Source: Leishmania donovani (taxonomy: Eukaryota; Euglenozoa; Kinetoplastea; Trypanosomatida; Trypanosomatidae). From it: 64,000 bases of DNA. The position numbers and the translations under genes are program-made. The stretch spans positions 27,152 to 91,151 of the forward strand of contig NC_018229.1 of the NCBI RefSeq assembly GCF_000227135.1, read 5' to 3'. A model generated the notes under the pieces. That model searched no databases. It was not told where the DNA came from and saw only the letters and a list, made by a program, of their open reading frames with translations. Positions 40,159 through 50,012 of the stretch are shown piece by piece (within the stretch, counting starts at the first letter, position 1; each line of letters opens with the position of its first letter).

Positions 40159-40980
40159 GGAGACGGACTCGTGTCGACCGGCAGGTATGCTCGCTTATTC
40201 TGACGGTGAAAAGTAGGAGAGAAGTCAGTCGGTGCGAGCGTCTGTGTCCGGTCCGTAGCACCGCAGCCCCCCCCCCCCACCCTCCCTGTGGATAGGTCCG
40301 CTGCGCGAGGAGAAGCAGCTTATGTGCGCCACACAACGGCGAAGGTGCGTCACTGGTGTAGGTGTCTGTACACACGCCTAGAGGGACCGAAAAGAACAGA
40401 TCCAAGAAGCAAGCTGTCGATACCATCAATACGGTGGCAAGCCTTTACCTCAGAGCATCCCTTCCGCCCCCCGCTCTTATCCCCAAATTCGCCGAAGGAC
40501 CGCACGCACACGCGCACGAGCACGTTATGTATAAACACAACGCCGAAGCGGCGCATGGAGCAGCCGCTGACGACGTCACTTTCCGCACATCCGAAAGCAC
40601 AAGCACACACATACAGCTGCGAGGAGGAGGAGGAGGAGGTAGTCGCAACCGTGAACGGCAGATGCGCGATTTCAAAGTCAACCAAAAGAAACAGAANNNN
40701 NNNNNNNNNNNNNNNNNNNNNNNNNATGCACAAACACTTCGCGCATGCGGGGCGCCAGCACGCACATAAAATGAAAAAAAAACAAGAGCAAGATTTTCGT
40801 ACGGTTCATCCATGAAGACCCTCACACAACAAGAGCAGCGGCAGTCCAGCGAGCACGGAGATAAAAGGCAGAGGGGCGAGGCGTGCACTGGGGCGCAGCA
40901 GGGGGGGGGGGGCCGGCGGCGGCAGGAGATGCCCCACGCGCCCCCACCAAAACGCCGCAAAGCCGCTTCATCTCTGTCCC

Positions 40981-42993
40981 TCACTTCTGCGGTAGAGAGC
41001 GGTAACCATCGTCGACAGATGTGGTGCGATCCACCCAGTACTCGTACCTGTTGTGATACACCGGCACCCCATCCGCCTTCGCCATGTCGTACGCAGGCGT
41101 CCGCTTCAGCGCGTGCACCCACCTCACCTCTGGCAAGGTGTCCCAGCCCACCACCTCGGGCCCCGTGGAACGCCGCTTCTCCGCTACCCACTCCGCCGCC
41201 TGCGCCACAGCGTCCTTCTCAGCACGGCTCTTTCGTTTCGACCCTGCCAGCGTGGCACCCAGTTCCTTCTGGAAGAAGTGGTGCAAGTAATAATAATCAG
41301 CGGGGGTGCAGCGATNNNNNNNNNNNNNNNNNNNNNNNNNNNNNNNNNNNNNNNNNNNNNNNNNNNNNNNNNNNNNNNNNNNNNNNNNNNNNNNNNNNNN
41401 NNNNNNNNNNNNNNATTCCCACCTCCACGGGAAGGCCCCACTTGATCGTGTCGCCAAGCGTCTTGTTCGTGGTCGGCCGGCGGTCCGTCATCATGTCGAT
41501 CCACACAACGTTGCGGTGCGTCAGCGCCTCCTGCCACAGCGCAGACGACGCGTGGCAGACGTACTCCGCCGGCGACGTGAACGCGGGTGTCACGGGGAGC
41601 GACAGGGCGCCGCTCAGGTACGACAGCGCAGACGTCTCCGCGCCGACAGTCACGCGGCGGCTGACCACCTCCGCACACGGTGTGTCCTCGACGGCAGCGA
41701 TGTTCCAGTCGCGGCGGAGCTCCATCCGGCGCTGCACAATGCCCTCGTCGGCCAAGTCGTCAATGCCCTCGGCCTGCGCAGTCGCCGCCAGAAGCGCCTC
41801 GGTGGCAGCCTTGTACTCCGCCGTCGTCGGCAGCAGCGCACTCAGGCGCCCTCGCCTCGGCTCGGCAGCTGACGTGCCGTTGCGCGCGGATGCTGAAGAG
41901 CTCTCTGATGCATTCGGGGCCACCTTGGGCTCCACCGCGGCGAAGACGTACAGCGCCNNNNCTCCACCGCGGCGAAGACGTACAGCGCCAGCAGCGCGGC
42001 ATCGAAGTGGTTCTCCGTGCGCGCCACCTCCTGGTACGTCAGCCATGTCCTGCGCTGTGCCTCACGCAGCGCAGCACGCGCCGGCTGATCCGTCGACGGG
42101 ATGCCCATCACGGCAAGATACGGTGTCCGCGGCTGCGCAGCCCCCTCGCCAGCGCCGCCCGCGGTCGGAAACCCTTCACCGTACACGTGCCGCAGCCACT
42201 CCCACTGCGGCAGCTCCGTGCGCACATTCACGTCGTCCGTCACGCTCGTCATCGCCAGCAGCATCGGCCCGACGCGGCCCAGCGGTGCAGACGACGTCGC
42301 GTACACGGCGTGCTGTGGCTGCAACTCCACGCCCTCCACAGCGCTGTCGTGCGTCTGTCGGTCGGTGCAGTCTGCGCAGTCCTTCTCCACCACGTGCAGT
42401 GTCCACGAGGGCAGAAAGCCCGCGCCGATGCGCAGCGGGCTGCAGAGCATCGATGCGATGCGGCAAGTTTGCTGAGCGGTAATGTTGAGCCGACTCACGG
42501 CGCCCTCGTGCTGCACCAGCACCGACCACGGGCCGTGCTCCGGGTCTTTCATATTCAACAGGTAGCCAAGCGGATCCCTCATGCGATCCACAAACGCGTC
42601 GTCCGAAAACTGCGTTGCGATCAGTGCATAGAGCATAATGAGGAGGGCGAGCACCGAGACAGCGCGAGGGATGGCGCGACAAGCTCCACCGCTGAGCTGC
42701 TTCGAGAACTGCCGTCGGAGCGTCAGACTCGCGGATCGGAAGCGGCCCGTGCGCGGGGGGCTGGTGAGGACACACGTGCTGAGCTCGTGCGATACGGAAT
42801 CGCTGAGGCTGATGGCGCTGACGGTGTCCGGAAGTTGAGAGGAGTAAGTGAAGGCGTCGTGCCCCATGGAGCTAGCGCTGTCCTCGGACCCTTCCATCCC
42901 CAGCGACGGCACGTTGATCACATCGCCGGCCGCGCATACACGAGAGGTACTCGCGCGGCGCTTCAGCAAAATCGGCGACGTCAGATGAGACAT
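40981..42993 (-). CDS. Phosphoglycan beta-1,3-galactosyltransferase, copy A (SCG/SCGR family), interrupted by gaps
   Basis: This is a Golgi type II membrane enzyme adding beta-1,3-galactose side chains to the phosphoglycan repeats of lipophosphoglycan and related glycoconjugates. It starts at ATG 42993, because the longer frame to 43113 has only a TTG. Residues 1-108 are the cytosolic tail and 109-128 the membrane anchor (VSVLALLIMLYALIA). The lumenal part has GT31-like motifs: REAQRRTW, RNVVWIDM.TDRRPT and the tail YEYW..GYRSLPQK before TGA at 40981. A 99-N gap (41316-41414) replaces about 570 bp, judged from copy B, and this includes the DDD and ED.L.G motifs. At 41958-41961 four Ns separate a 28-bp segment repeated with a 32-bp offset. 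Removing one copy puts both halves in the same frame, so the break is most likely an assembly error and the gene intact. Confidence 0.88.
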
Positions 42994-43043
42994 GGTTTTG
43001 CGAGGCGTCCCCCCCCCCCTCTGCTGTTCTTGATGGCGGGGTA

Positions 43044-43045
43044 CT
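43044..43045 (-). promoter_or_regulatory. Predicted spliced-leader acceptor AG for galactosyltransferase copy A
   Basis: On the minus strand a C- and T-rich tract near 43100-43140 is followed by sequence without AG until this site. The genomic leader to ATG 42993 would be about 50 nt. This supports ATG 42993 as the start. Confidence 0.6.
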
Positions 43046-44423
43046 GTTTTATGTTCGTTGGTTCGGCAAAGGGGTCGACCGGAGAGCACGATAGTGCCAG
43101 CGAGGAAGAGCAAAAAAGGAGTAAGAGGGGGGGGGTGTTGGGTGTTGGGCGTTGGGTAGCGTGAGAAGGCCGTCGAGCAGGATCACGCTGCTGTGGCGCC
43201 AGCGAAACAGTCAGCGATTTTAAAGAAAAGAAGGGGGTGGTGTGTGTGTGTGTGTGAGCAGGGAGGGAGGGAGGGAGGAAGGGAGGGGGGTTGGCACTGG
43301 AAAGGCGGAACACGCACACACTGAGCGAGGGAGATAGATGTATACTAAGAATCACGCACAACAGACACGCGCACAACAAGTAGAGGAGCGCGGAACGTGT
43401 TCCGAGGGGAAAGACGACTGGTAACACTGATAATGATAGGGGGGCTGAGAACGGTCGATCGCAGTGGAAGGCCAACGTGTTAGTCAACACCAACGGAACA
43501 AGGAGGAAGGGGGAGTGTGGCGCGGTTGCTCTCCGGCACGACAGAGTCGGACAACACGACAAGTAATGAAAAGCGTGCAACCTCGCGCGAGAAAGAAGGA
43601 CAGTGAGCGAGTGGATGCACACACACACACACTCAGCGAGAGAGAGAGAGACCAAGAAAATAAATCCAATCACTGAGTCGGCGAAGTGAAAAGATGCGGG
43701 CACGACAACACCCACGCACGCGATCGCCCAAACACTACGGGGTGAGCGACGGCGCCAACGCAAAGACGGGCAACGTGCACTGAGCCTTACCCAGAGAAAC
43801 GTCAAGCGCACAGTCCGCTCGACACGTACGACGAGAAGGGAGGGGGAGAGGGGCTTGTAAGGGTTTCCGCGTTCGGTTCACGTCAATATCGAAAAAAAAA
43901 AAAAGAAAACGAAAACAGGCGAAGTTTGAAAAGGACACGACAAACACCAAAAAAAAAATAGAAATAGAAATGAATGCGGGGAGACCCAAAACGACACACA
44001 CATGCGCACACGACGACGACAACGACAACTAAAAGAAGGGCGGAGAGCGCGTGGTTTTCTCTTCCCTGAACACGCAACACGCGTCGATCTTGCTGTGATG
44101 TTCTGTGTTTTTCGGCAACCTCGCTGTTGTTGCTGTCCTCCGTCCCCTCACTGTGATGGAGCTTAGGCGGCAACGCAAGACGGCGGCGAAGAGAGACAGA
44201 GACAGAGATAATGATATAGATATATGCGTCGATGTGTAGCTACAAGGGCGAGAGAGAGGTGGTGGTGAAGCGAGCTGATACACGCAAGAGAAAACAACGG
44301 ATCGGTTTAGACGACGTAACCAAAACACAAACGGAGCACTAGGAATACATGCACGAGCGCATGCAGAGAAATGAGGGGAGAAGGAGGAGAGGGGGGAGAG
44401 GTGGGGGGGGGGAGTGAGAGGTG

Positions 44424-44448
44424 AGGGGGAGGGGGAGGGGGAGGGGGG
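44424..44448 (+). repeat. G-quadruplex-type GGGGGA tract
   Basis: Four consecutive runs of five to six G separated by single A bases on the plus (non-transcribed) strand, preceded by a further G10 run at 44403-44412. The pattern satisfies the usual quadruplex motif. Confidence 0.75.
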
Positions 44449-46784
44449 AGGTTATCACTTGCACATATATACATGTATACACATGCACACACCTACATAA
44501 ACATATGCTGTCCACCGGCCTTTTCCTTTTTGGAGGGGGTGGGTTATGCCGTCACGTGCTCTTCGTATCACACACACACACGCTGTGGCGGTTGCCTGCG
44601 TGTGGAGGTCTGTTTTCTGTGTGTGTGTGTGTGTGTGTGTGCTCGAGCGCGATGATGCTAATGGGTGGCACGCCAAAGACGACAGAGTGATGCGGAAGAC
44701 GTGGAGGGGAGAGGGGTTCGGGTCGGTGGGAAGAAGCACACGCAGACCAGCACTCCACAGAAGGCACCGCGGAATCGCGTTAGCGAGGGTGTTCGTGAGA
44801 GAAGAGGAGGCGGAAGACGGAAACAGAAACGAGAAATAGAGATCACTCAACGGGAAAAAAAGAAAACGGAACGGGCAAGAGAAGAGATGGCGATGATGAT
44901 GATGATGGGGGGGCCTTCAATCAAAAAAAAAAAAAGATAGAGAAGAGGAGGAATAGGGTAGGAAGTAATGGGAGCGAAGATGAAACAGGAGAGGGAGATG
45001 AAGGAAGAGAGGGAGGGAAAGGAACAAAAACTAGAAAGCTACACTGCAATGGGAAGCGAAAACGAAAACTGTAAATCGTGATGATGATCGATGCTGATGA
45101 TCCAGTGGGATCCACTCACGACGTGCCGCGGTGAAGTCCCCGACGAATTTGTGAATACGAAAACGTGAAATACGAAACAAAGTCAAAGGAGTACGTCACT
45201 TTTTTTATGGGGGAGGAATGGGGGATGTGAAGTCGTGCTGAGCAGCGAGATGTGAGGAAAGGGAGGGGGCACGAGGACGTGCCGCGAATGAGGAGAAGCA
45301 AGCGTCGCAAGCCGCACAAAAACGGAAAAGAGTGCACTGGAGAGGAGCCGTTCGCGATGATGCTGGCACTTAGTTGTAGATATATGTATGTATGTATATG
45401 TGGTCTCGCTCGCTTCACGTTATCACGAATCACCGATGTGCACCCTTCGCGGCAATGTGCAGAACACCAACAGAGGGGCCTGAAGAAAGACACCGTGTGG
45501 CTGCTCTTGATGCTCCTCGCCGCTGCGCGCCGATGCGGTGGTGACGGCCCTTTTTCCTTCGGGAGTTTTTTTTTCTTTTTTTCGTTTATGTCGTTTCTGT
45601 ATTTCGCGTTTTTCGTTCTTGCAGCCTCCACGTCTCGTTCTCTCGTTCTCTCTCTCTCTGTTCTCTCCGTCCTCGTCGCGTGCGTTGGTGTGCGCGTGTG
45701 TGAGGGGGGAGGGGGTGCACCAGCGACGTACGTGAGCCTTCGCGAAACAAGGGGGAAGGGGGCGCGATACTGCACGACCGATCCACCAACGCGGCAAATC
45801 CTTCGTTCTGTGTTCTTGGCCCTTGATGATAGGAACGCGTGCGTGCTTGGGCGCGCGTGTGGGTGGGACGGTGGTAGTGGTGTTGGTGGTGGTGATGTGC
45901 TCGCGTTGGCAGCGTATTCTTATTGCGCGTAAGGGTCACTGCGAAGAGGTGGGAAAAAGATAAAAGAAAATGGGAGATCAAGAGAAGGAGGGGCGCTGGG
46001 GTGGGTGGGGGGCGTTGGCAATGCAGTGATGAAGAGTTCGTTATTACTATGCGTGAAGGATGATGATGATGACGATGGGCGCACAGGTGAGGTGCGCCGA
46101 ATGGGGAGTCGTAAAAAAGAAACGGGGGAAGGGGAGGGAAGGAGCCGTCAGCCAACGAGACGAGCAGAGACGGGGTGGGGCGAGCCCAAGGCGAGAGAGG
46201 AAGTCGACGCCGACGGTCGCACGCACATGTGCGCTTGACGTTCGCCCGGCATGGCACGACTGCCGAGCGCTCGGACGCACTCCCAGAGCAGCAACGACGA
46301 CGGAAACGCTGCCGAGCCCGCGGACGTAGGAGCCGCGAAGGGGCGGCGCACACTCCCCCACGCATAGAAACGGGTGGGGAGAGCGAGAGAGGGACGTATA
46401 CAAGCAGCCGAGTTTTTCGCTTGTTTTTGTTTTTGCACGCTTCTCATGCGTTTGTGTCACAGTCGACGGCAATCTGTGCTACCGCCATCAGAAACCACCA
46501 CAGCCGGCTATCGTTTCGACCCCAGCCCTCCTCCCTTATTATCGGTGAGGCGCAGAACCACCTGCATGGCGCTCCCACAGAGGGGCGCCAAGAGAGCGGT
46601 GGCGAAAACGAAATAGACGTCCGGCTGCACCGCTGACCCGCATCACGGAGCGTAAGCCGCAACCTCTTCATCAGTGCGGCGCCGCTGCGCACACAAGCAG
46701 AGGTCGGGGAGGCAACTTCCCAGACAGCACCAGGCGCGCACGGCACCCGGTTGACGAGACCCATAAACGACGGATAGAAAAATG

Positions 46785-46838
46785 AAAAAAAAAAAGGTGA
46801 TGCACCCCACATGGATGTTCCTGAGGCCGTGCATCACC
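46785..46838 (-). other. Hairpin followed by an oligo-T run on the minus strand
   Basis: The arm 46829-46838 pairs perfectly over 10 bp with 46796-46805, separated by 23 nt. Read on the minus strand the hairpin is followed at once by 11 T (46795-46785). This resembles the 3' end of a small RNA polymerase III transcript, but I see no clear internal promoter boxes or tRNA fold. Confidence 0.3.
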
Positions 46839-47071
46839 GCCTCATGACGGAGGGCGTCACGTATATTAATGGAGCACAACCGCCAGCACACCCTCGGAAG
46901 AACCCAGAGAGAAGGAAAGGAAGGGGCGAGGTGCATCCGCACCACCACCGTCCACGAACTAGCAGACCACAAATCACTCCTCACCTTCTCAAGATCGAAC
47001 CCACATACACACGGGCATGCACGCACATCTGTATACATATATATATATACACAGAAACGACAACGCACAAA

Positions 47072-47870
47072 CACCACGCAGAGAGTGTGTGACAGATCTA
47101 CAAACGAGTACTGGAGAAATCCCGTACACTTATGGCACGGACACGACGCCGTGCTCGATACCAAGCCGCTTGTGCGAGCATTTTATGTACTTGTTGTGAT
47201 ACACCGGCACCCCATCCGCCTTCGCCATGTCGTACGCAGGCGTCCGCTTCAGCGCGTGCACCCACCTCACCTCTGGCAAGGTGTCCCAGCCCACCACCTC
47301 GGGCCCCGTGGAACGCCGCTTCTCCGCTACCCACTCCGCCGCCTGCGCCACAGCGTCCTTCTCAGCACGGCTCTTTCGTTTCGACCCTGCCAGCGTGGCA
47401 CCCAGTTCCTTCTGGAAGAAGNNNNNNNNNNNNNNNNNNNNNNNNNNNNNNNNNNNNNNNNNNNNNNNNNNNNNNNNNNNNNNNNNNNNNNNNNNNNNNN
47501 NNNNNNNNNNNNNNNNNNNNCACCACGCAGAGAGTGTGTGACAGATCTACAAACGAGTACTGGAGAAATCCCGTACACTTATGGCACGGACACGACGCCG
47601 TGCTCGATACCAAGCCGCTTGTGCGAGCATTTTATGTACTTGTTGTGATACACCGGCACCCCATCCGCCTTCGCCATGTCGTACGCAGGCGTCCGCTTCA
47701 GCGCGTGCACCCACCTCACCTCTGGCAAGGTGTCCCAGCCCACCACCTCGGGCCCCGTGGAACGCCGCTTCTCCGCTACCCACTCCGCCGCCTGCGCCAC
47801 AGCGTCCTTCTCAGCACGGCTCTTTCGTTTCGACCCTGCCAGCGTGGCACCCAGTTCCTTCTGGAAGAAG
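47072..47870. repeat. 350-bp duplicate around an N gap in the 3' end of copy B
   Basis: Bases 47072-47421 and 47521-47870 are identical and are separated by the 99-N gap at 47422-47520. Both include the altered C-terminal codons of copy B. An unmerged overlap of contig ends is the simplest explanation, so only one gene 3' end should be counted here. Confidence 0.82.
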
Positions 47871-50012
47871 TGGTGCAAGTAATAATAATCAGCGGGGGTG
47901 CAGCGATGCGCCACGACCGTCGACCACGTCACGTTGTGCACCTTCCCGCGGTGCAAGTCGTGGAACCGAGCAAAACCTTCCTTCACATACCACACACGAT
48001 GGTTAGGGCATACCGCCTCCGCTCGCTTTATGTCAGCGCGCAGCAGCCTTCCTAAGAGGATGTCCTCCGCGGTTAACCACCTCGAGCGATACACGTCCGA
48101 CAGCGCTACGTCGAAATCGGCCATGGACAGCAACACCACATCCGGCTGCGATCCATTCAAACGAGGTTCCAGCACGACCTGAGCAAGAAGCCTGTGCACC
48201 ATGAACGTCATGCCGGCGTTGAAAGGAACCAGTTCCACACTACGCCTGCTGCCCCAGTACGCGCACTCTGTCGCGTTCACGTCCACCGCGTACGCGTTGC
48301 CCTTCACCCCATCGGCAGCCGGCGGCGGCACACGTTTTCGTACGCCGCTCACTACGTACCGCACATCGCTCAGGAACTGCGGCACCTTCATGTAACTGTC
48401 GTCATCGCCCTTGATGATGAAAGGCACATCCTTGAAGGCGTGGTACGCGTACTCCAGCCACAGGATCAGCTTCTGGCTCATTCCCACCTCCACGGGAAGG
48501 CCCCACTTGCCGTCCTCGCCGATCTGCTTGTTCGTGGTCGGCCGGCGGTCCGTCATCATGTCGATCCACACAACGTTGCGGTGCGTCAGCGNNNNNNNNN
48601 NNNNNNNNNNNNNNNNNNNNNNNNNNNNNNNNNNNNNNNNNNNNNNNNNNNNNNNNNNNNNNNNNNNNNNNNNNNNNNNNNNNNNNNNNNNNNNNNNNNN
48701 NNNNNNNNNNNNNNNNNNNNNNNNNNNNNNNNNNNNNNNNNNNNNNNNNNNNNNNNNNNNNNNNNNNNNNNNNNNNNNNNNNNNNNNNNNNNNNNNNNNN
48801 NNNNNNNNNNNNNNNNNNNNNNNNNNNNNNNNNNNNNNNNNNNNNNNNNNNNNNNNNNNNNNNNNNNNNNNNNNNNNNNNNNNNNNNNNNNNNNNNNNNN
48901 NNNNNNNNNNNNNNNNNNNNNNNNNNNNNNNNNNNNNNNNNNNNNNNNNNNNNNNNNNNNNNNNNNNNNNNNNNNNNNNNNNNNNNNNNNNNNNNNNNNN
49001 NNNNNNNNNNNNNNNNNNNNNNNNNNNNNNNNNNNNNNNNNNNNNNNNNNNNNNNNNNNNNNNNNNNNNNNNNNNNNNNNNNNNNNNATGTCCTGCGCTG
49101 TGCCTCACGCAGCGCAGCACGCGCCGGCTGATCCGTCGACGGGATGCCCATCACGGCAAGATACGGTGTCCGCGGCTGCGCAGCCCCCTCGCCAGCGCCG
49201 CCCGCGGTCGGAAACCCTTCACCGTACACGTGCCGCAGCCACTCCCACTGCGGCAGCTCCGTGCGCACATTCACGTCGTCCGTCACGCTCGTCATCGCCA
49301 GCAGCATCGGCCCGACGCGGCCCAGCGGTGCAGACGACGTCGCGTACACGGCGTGCTGTGGCTGCAACTCCACGCCCTCCACAGCGCTGTCGTGCGTCTG
49401 TCGGTCGGTGCAGTCTGCGCAGTCCTTCTCCACCACGTGCAGTGTCCACGAGGGCAGCATGTGCGGAGAGAGAATCAGCGACTTGTTGCATGCACCGACG
49501 CTCACGGCTGGGCCACTACCGCACCGCGCACGCCGCTCCTCCTCCAATATCCTCGTGTTCAGACGCCCCACGGCGCCCTCGTGCTGCACCAGCACGGCCC
49601 ACGGATGGGAAAGCGGTCCCAGACGGCGCACCAGTTGTGCCTCCGACGGTTGGTGCGAGCGCTTGAGCCATCTCAACAGCCACCACGTCACGAGCAAACA
49701 GCTGATATAGAGAGCCACACCCACGAACAGGCACACGGGTCGCTTCCGCAGCCCGGCGCGACGCCGCCACAAGCGTGTAGCGCCCAGCTTCATGCACCCA
49801 CACAGTCGCGAAAGTTGCCGGGGAAGACGCGAGTGGCACGCACACCGATGCGCCGGCTCCGTCGACCTCGACGTCGTCTGGTGTGGGGTCGTGTTCGAGC
49901 TGCTGAAGCTGACGAGGCGCTCCTGCGCATACCCCTCGCACGAGAAAGAGGTCCCGGAGCAGCGCATCGACGAAGCTGGTAGCCCGCCGACAGTGCAGAC
50001 GCTGCAGCTCAT
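47579..50012 (-). CDS. Phosphoglycan beta-1,3-galactosyltransferase, copy B, with replaced C-terminus
   Basis: Same family and role as copy A, but with its own N-terminus. The first ATG in the frame is 50012 (the frame runs on to 50369 without ATG). A membrane anchor lies at about residues 93-115 (CLFVGVALYISCLLVTWWLL) after a basic stretch. A second possible start is the Met at 49793, nearer the anchor. The stem differs from A until LPSWTLHVVEKDC, after which the two are nearly identical. The catalytic part shows IIKGDDDSYMKVPQFL (the metal-binding DDD of GT31), EDILLG, WYVKEGFARFHD and NVTWSTVVAHRC. A gap of 496 N (48592-49087) removes part of the middle. After VPVYHNKY the protein ends with an unrelated segment (IKCSHKRLGIEHGVVSVP) instead of the YxYW..GYRS tail kept by A, C and D, so activity is uncertain. 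Confidence 0.85.

Larger units (their letters stand above)
32753..40980. other. Long gene-poor region between the housekeeping array and the galactosyltransferase cluster
   Basis: About 8.2 kb in which no open frame on either strand looks like a real protein. Frames are low-complexity or overlap antiparallel. Genes on both sides are on the minus strand, so this is not a strand switch. Purines dominate the plus strand from about 36.0 kb on, with many A and G runs. It contains a TG microsatellite, a dispersed repeat copy, two poly-G tracts around a gap, an A+T-rich island, a strong hairpin and gaps at 35165-35263, 35855-35953 and 40697-40725. Part must be the 3' UTR of galactosyltransferase copy A. 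Confidence 0.6.
42994..47578. other. Intergenic region between galactosyltransferase copies B and A
   Basis: Gene-free spacer of about 4 kb; its right end (47072-47578) repeats the 3' end of copy B because of the contig overlap described separately. It holds purine-rich plus-strand tracts, a TG tract near 44620-44640, a G-quadruplex-like tract at 44424-44448, many A runs, and a hairpin with an oligo-T run on the minus strand at 46785-46838. Open frames here are low-complexity. Confidence 0.55.

Noticed and set aside
47098..47351. A fifth galactosyltransferase copy
   Set aside because: It is the same 350 bp as 47521-47870 on the other side of a 99-N gap, so it is the end of copy B counted twice.
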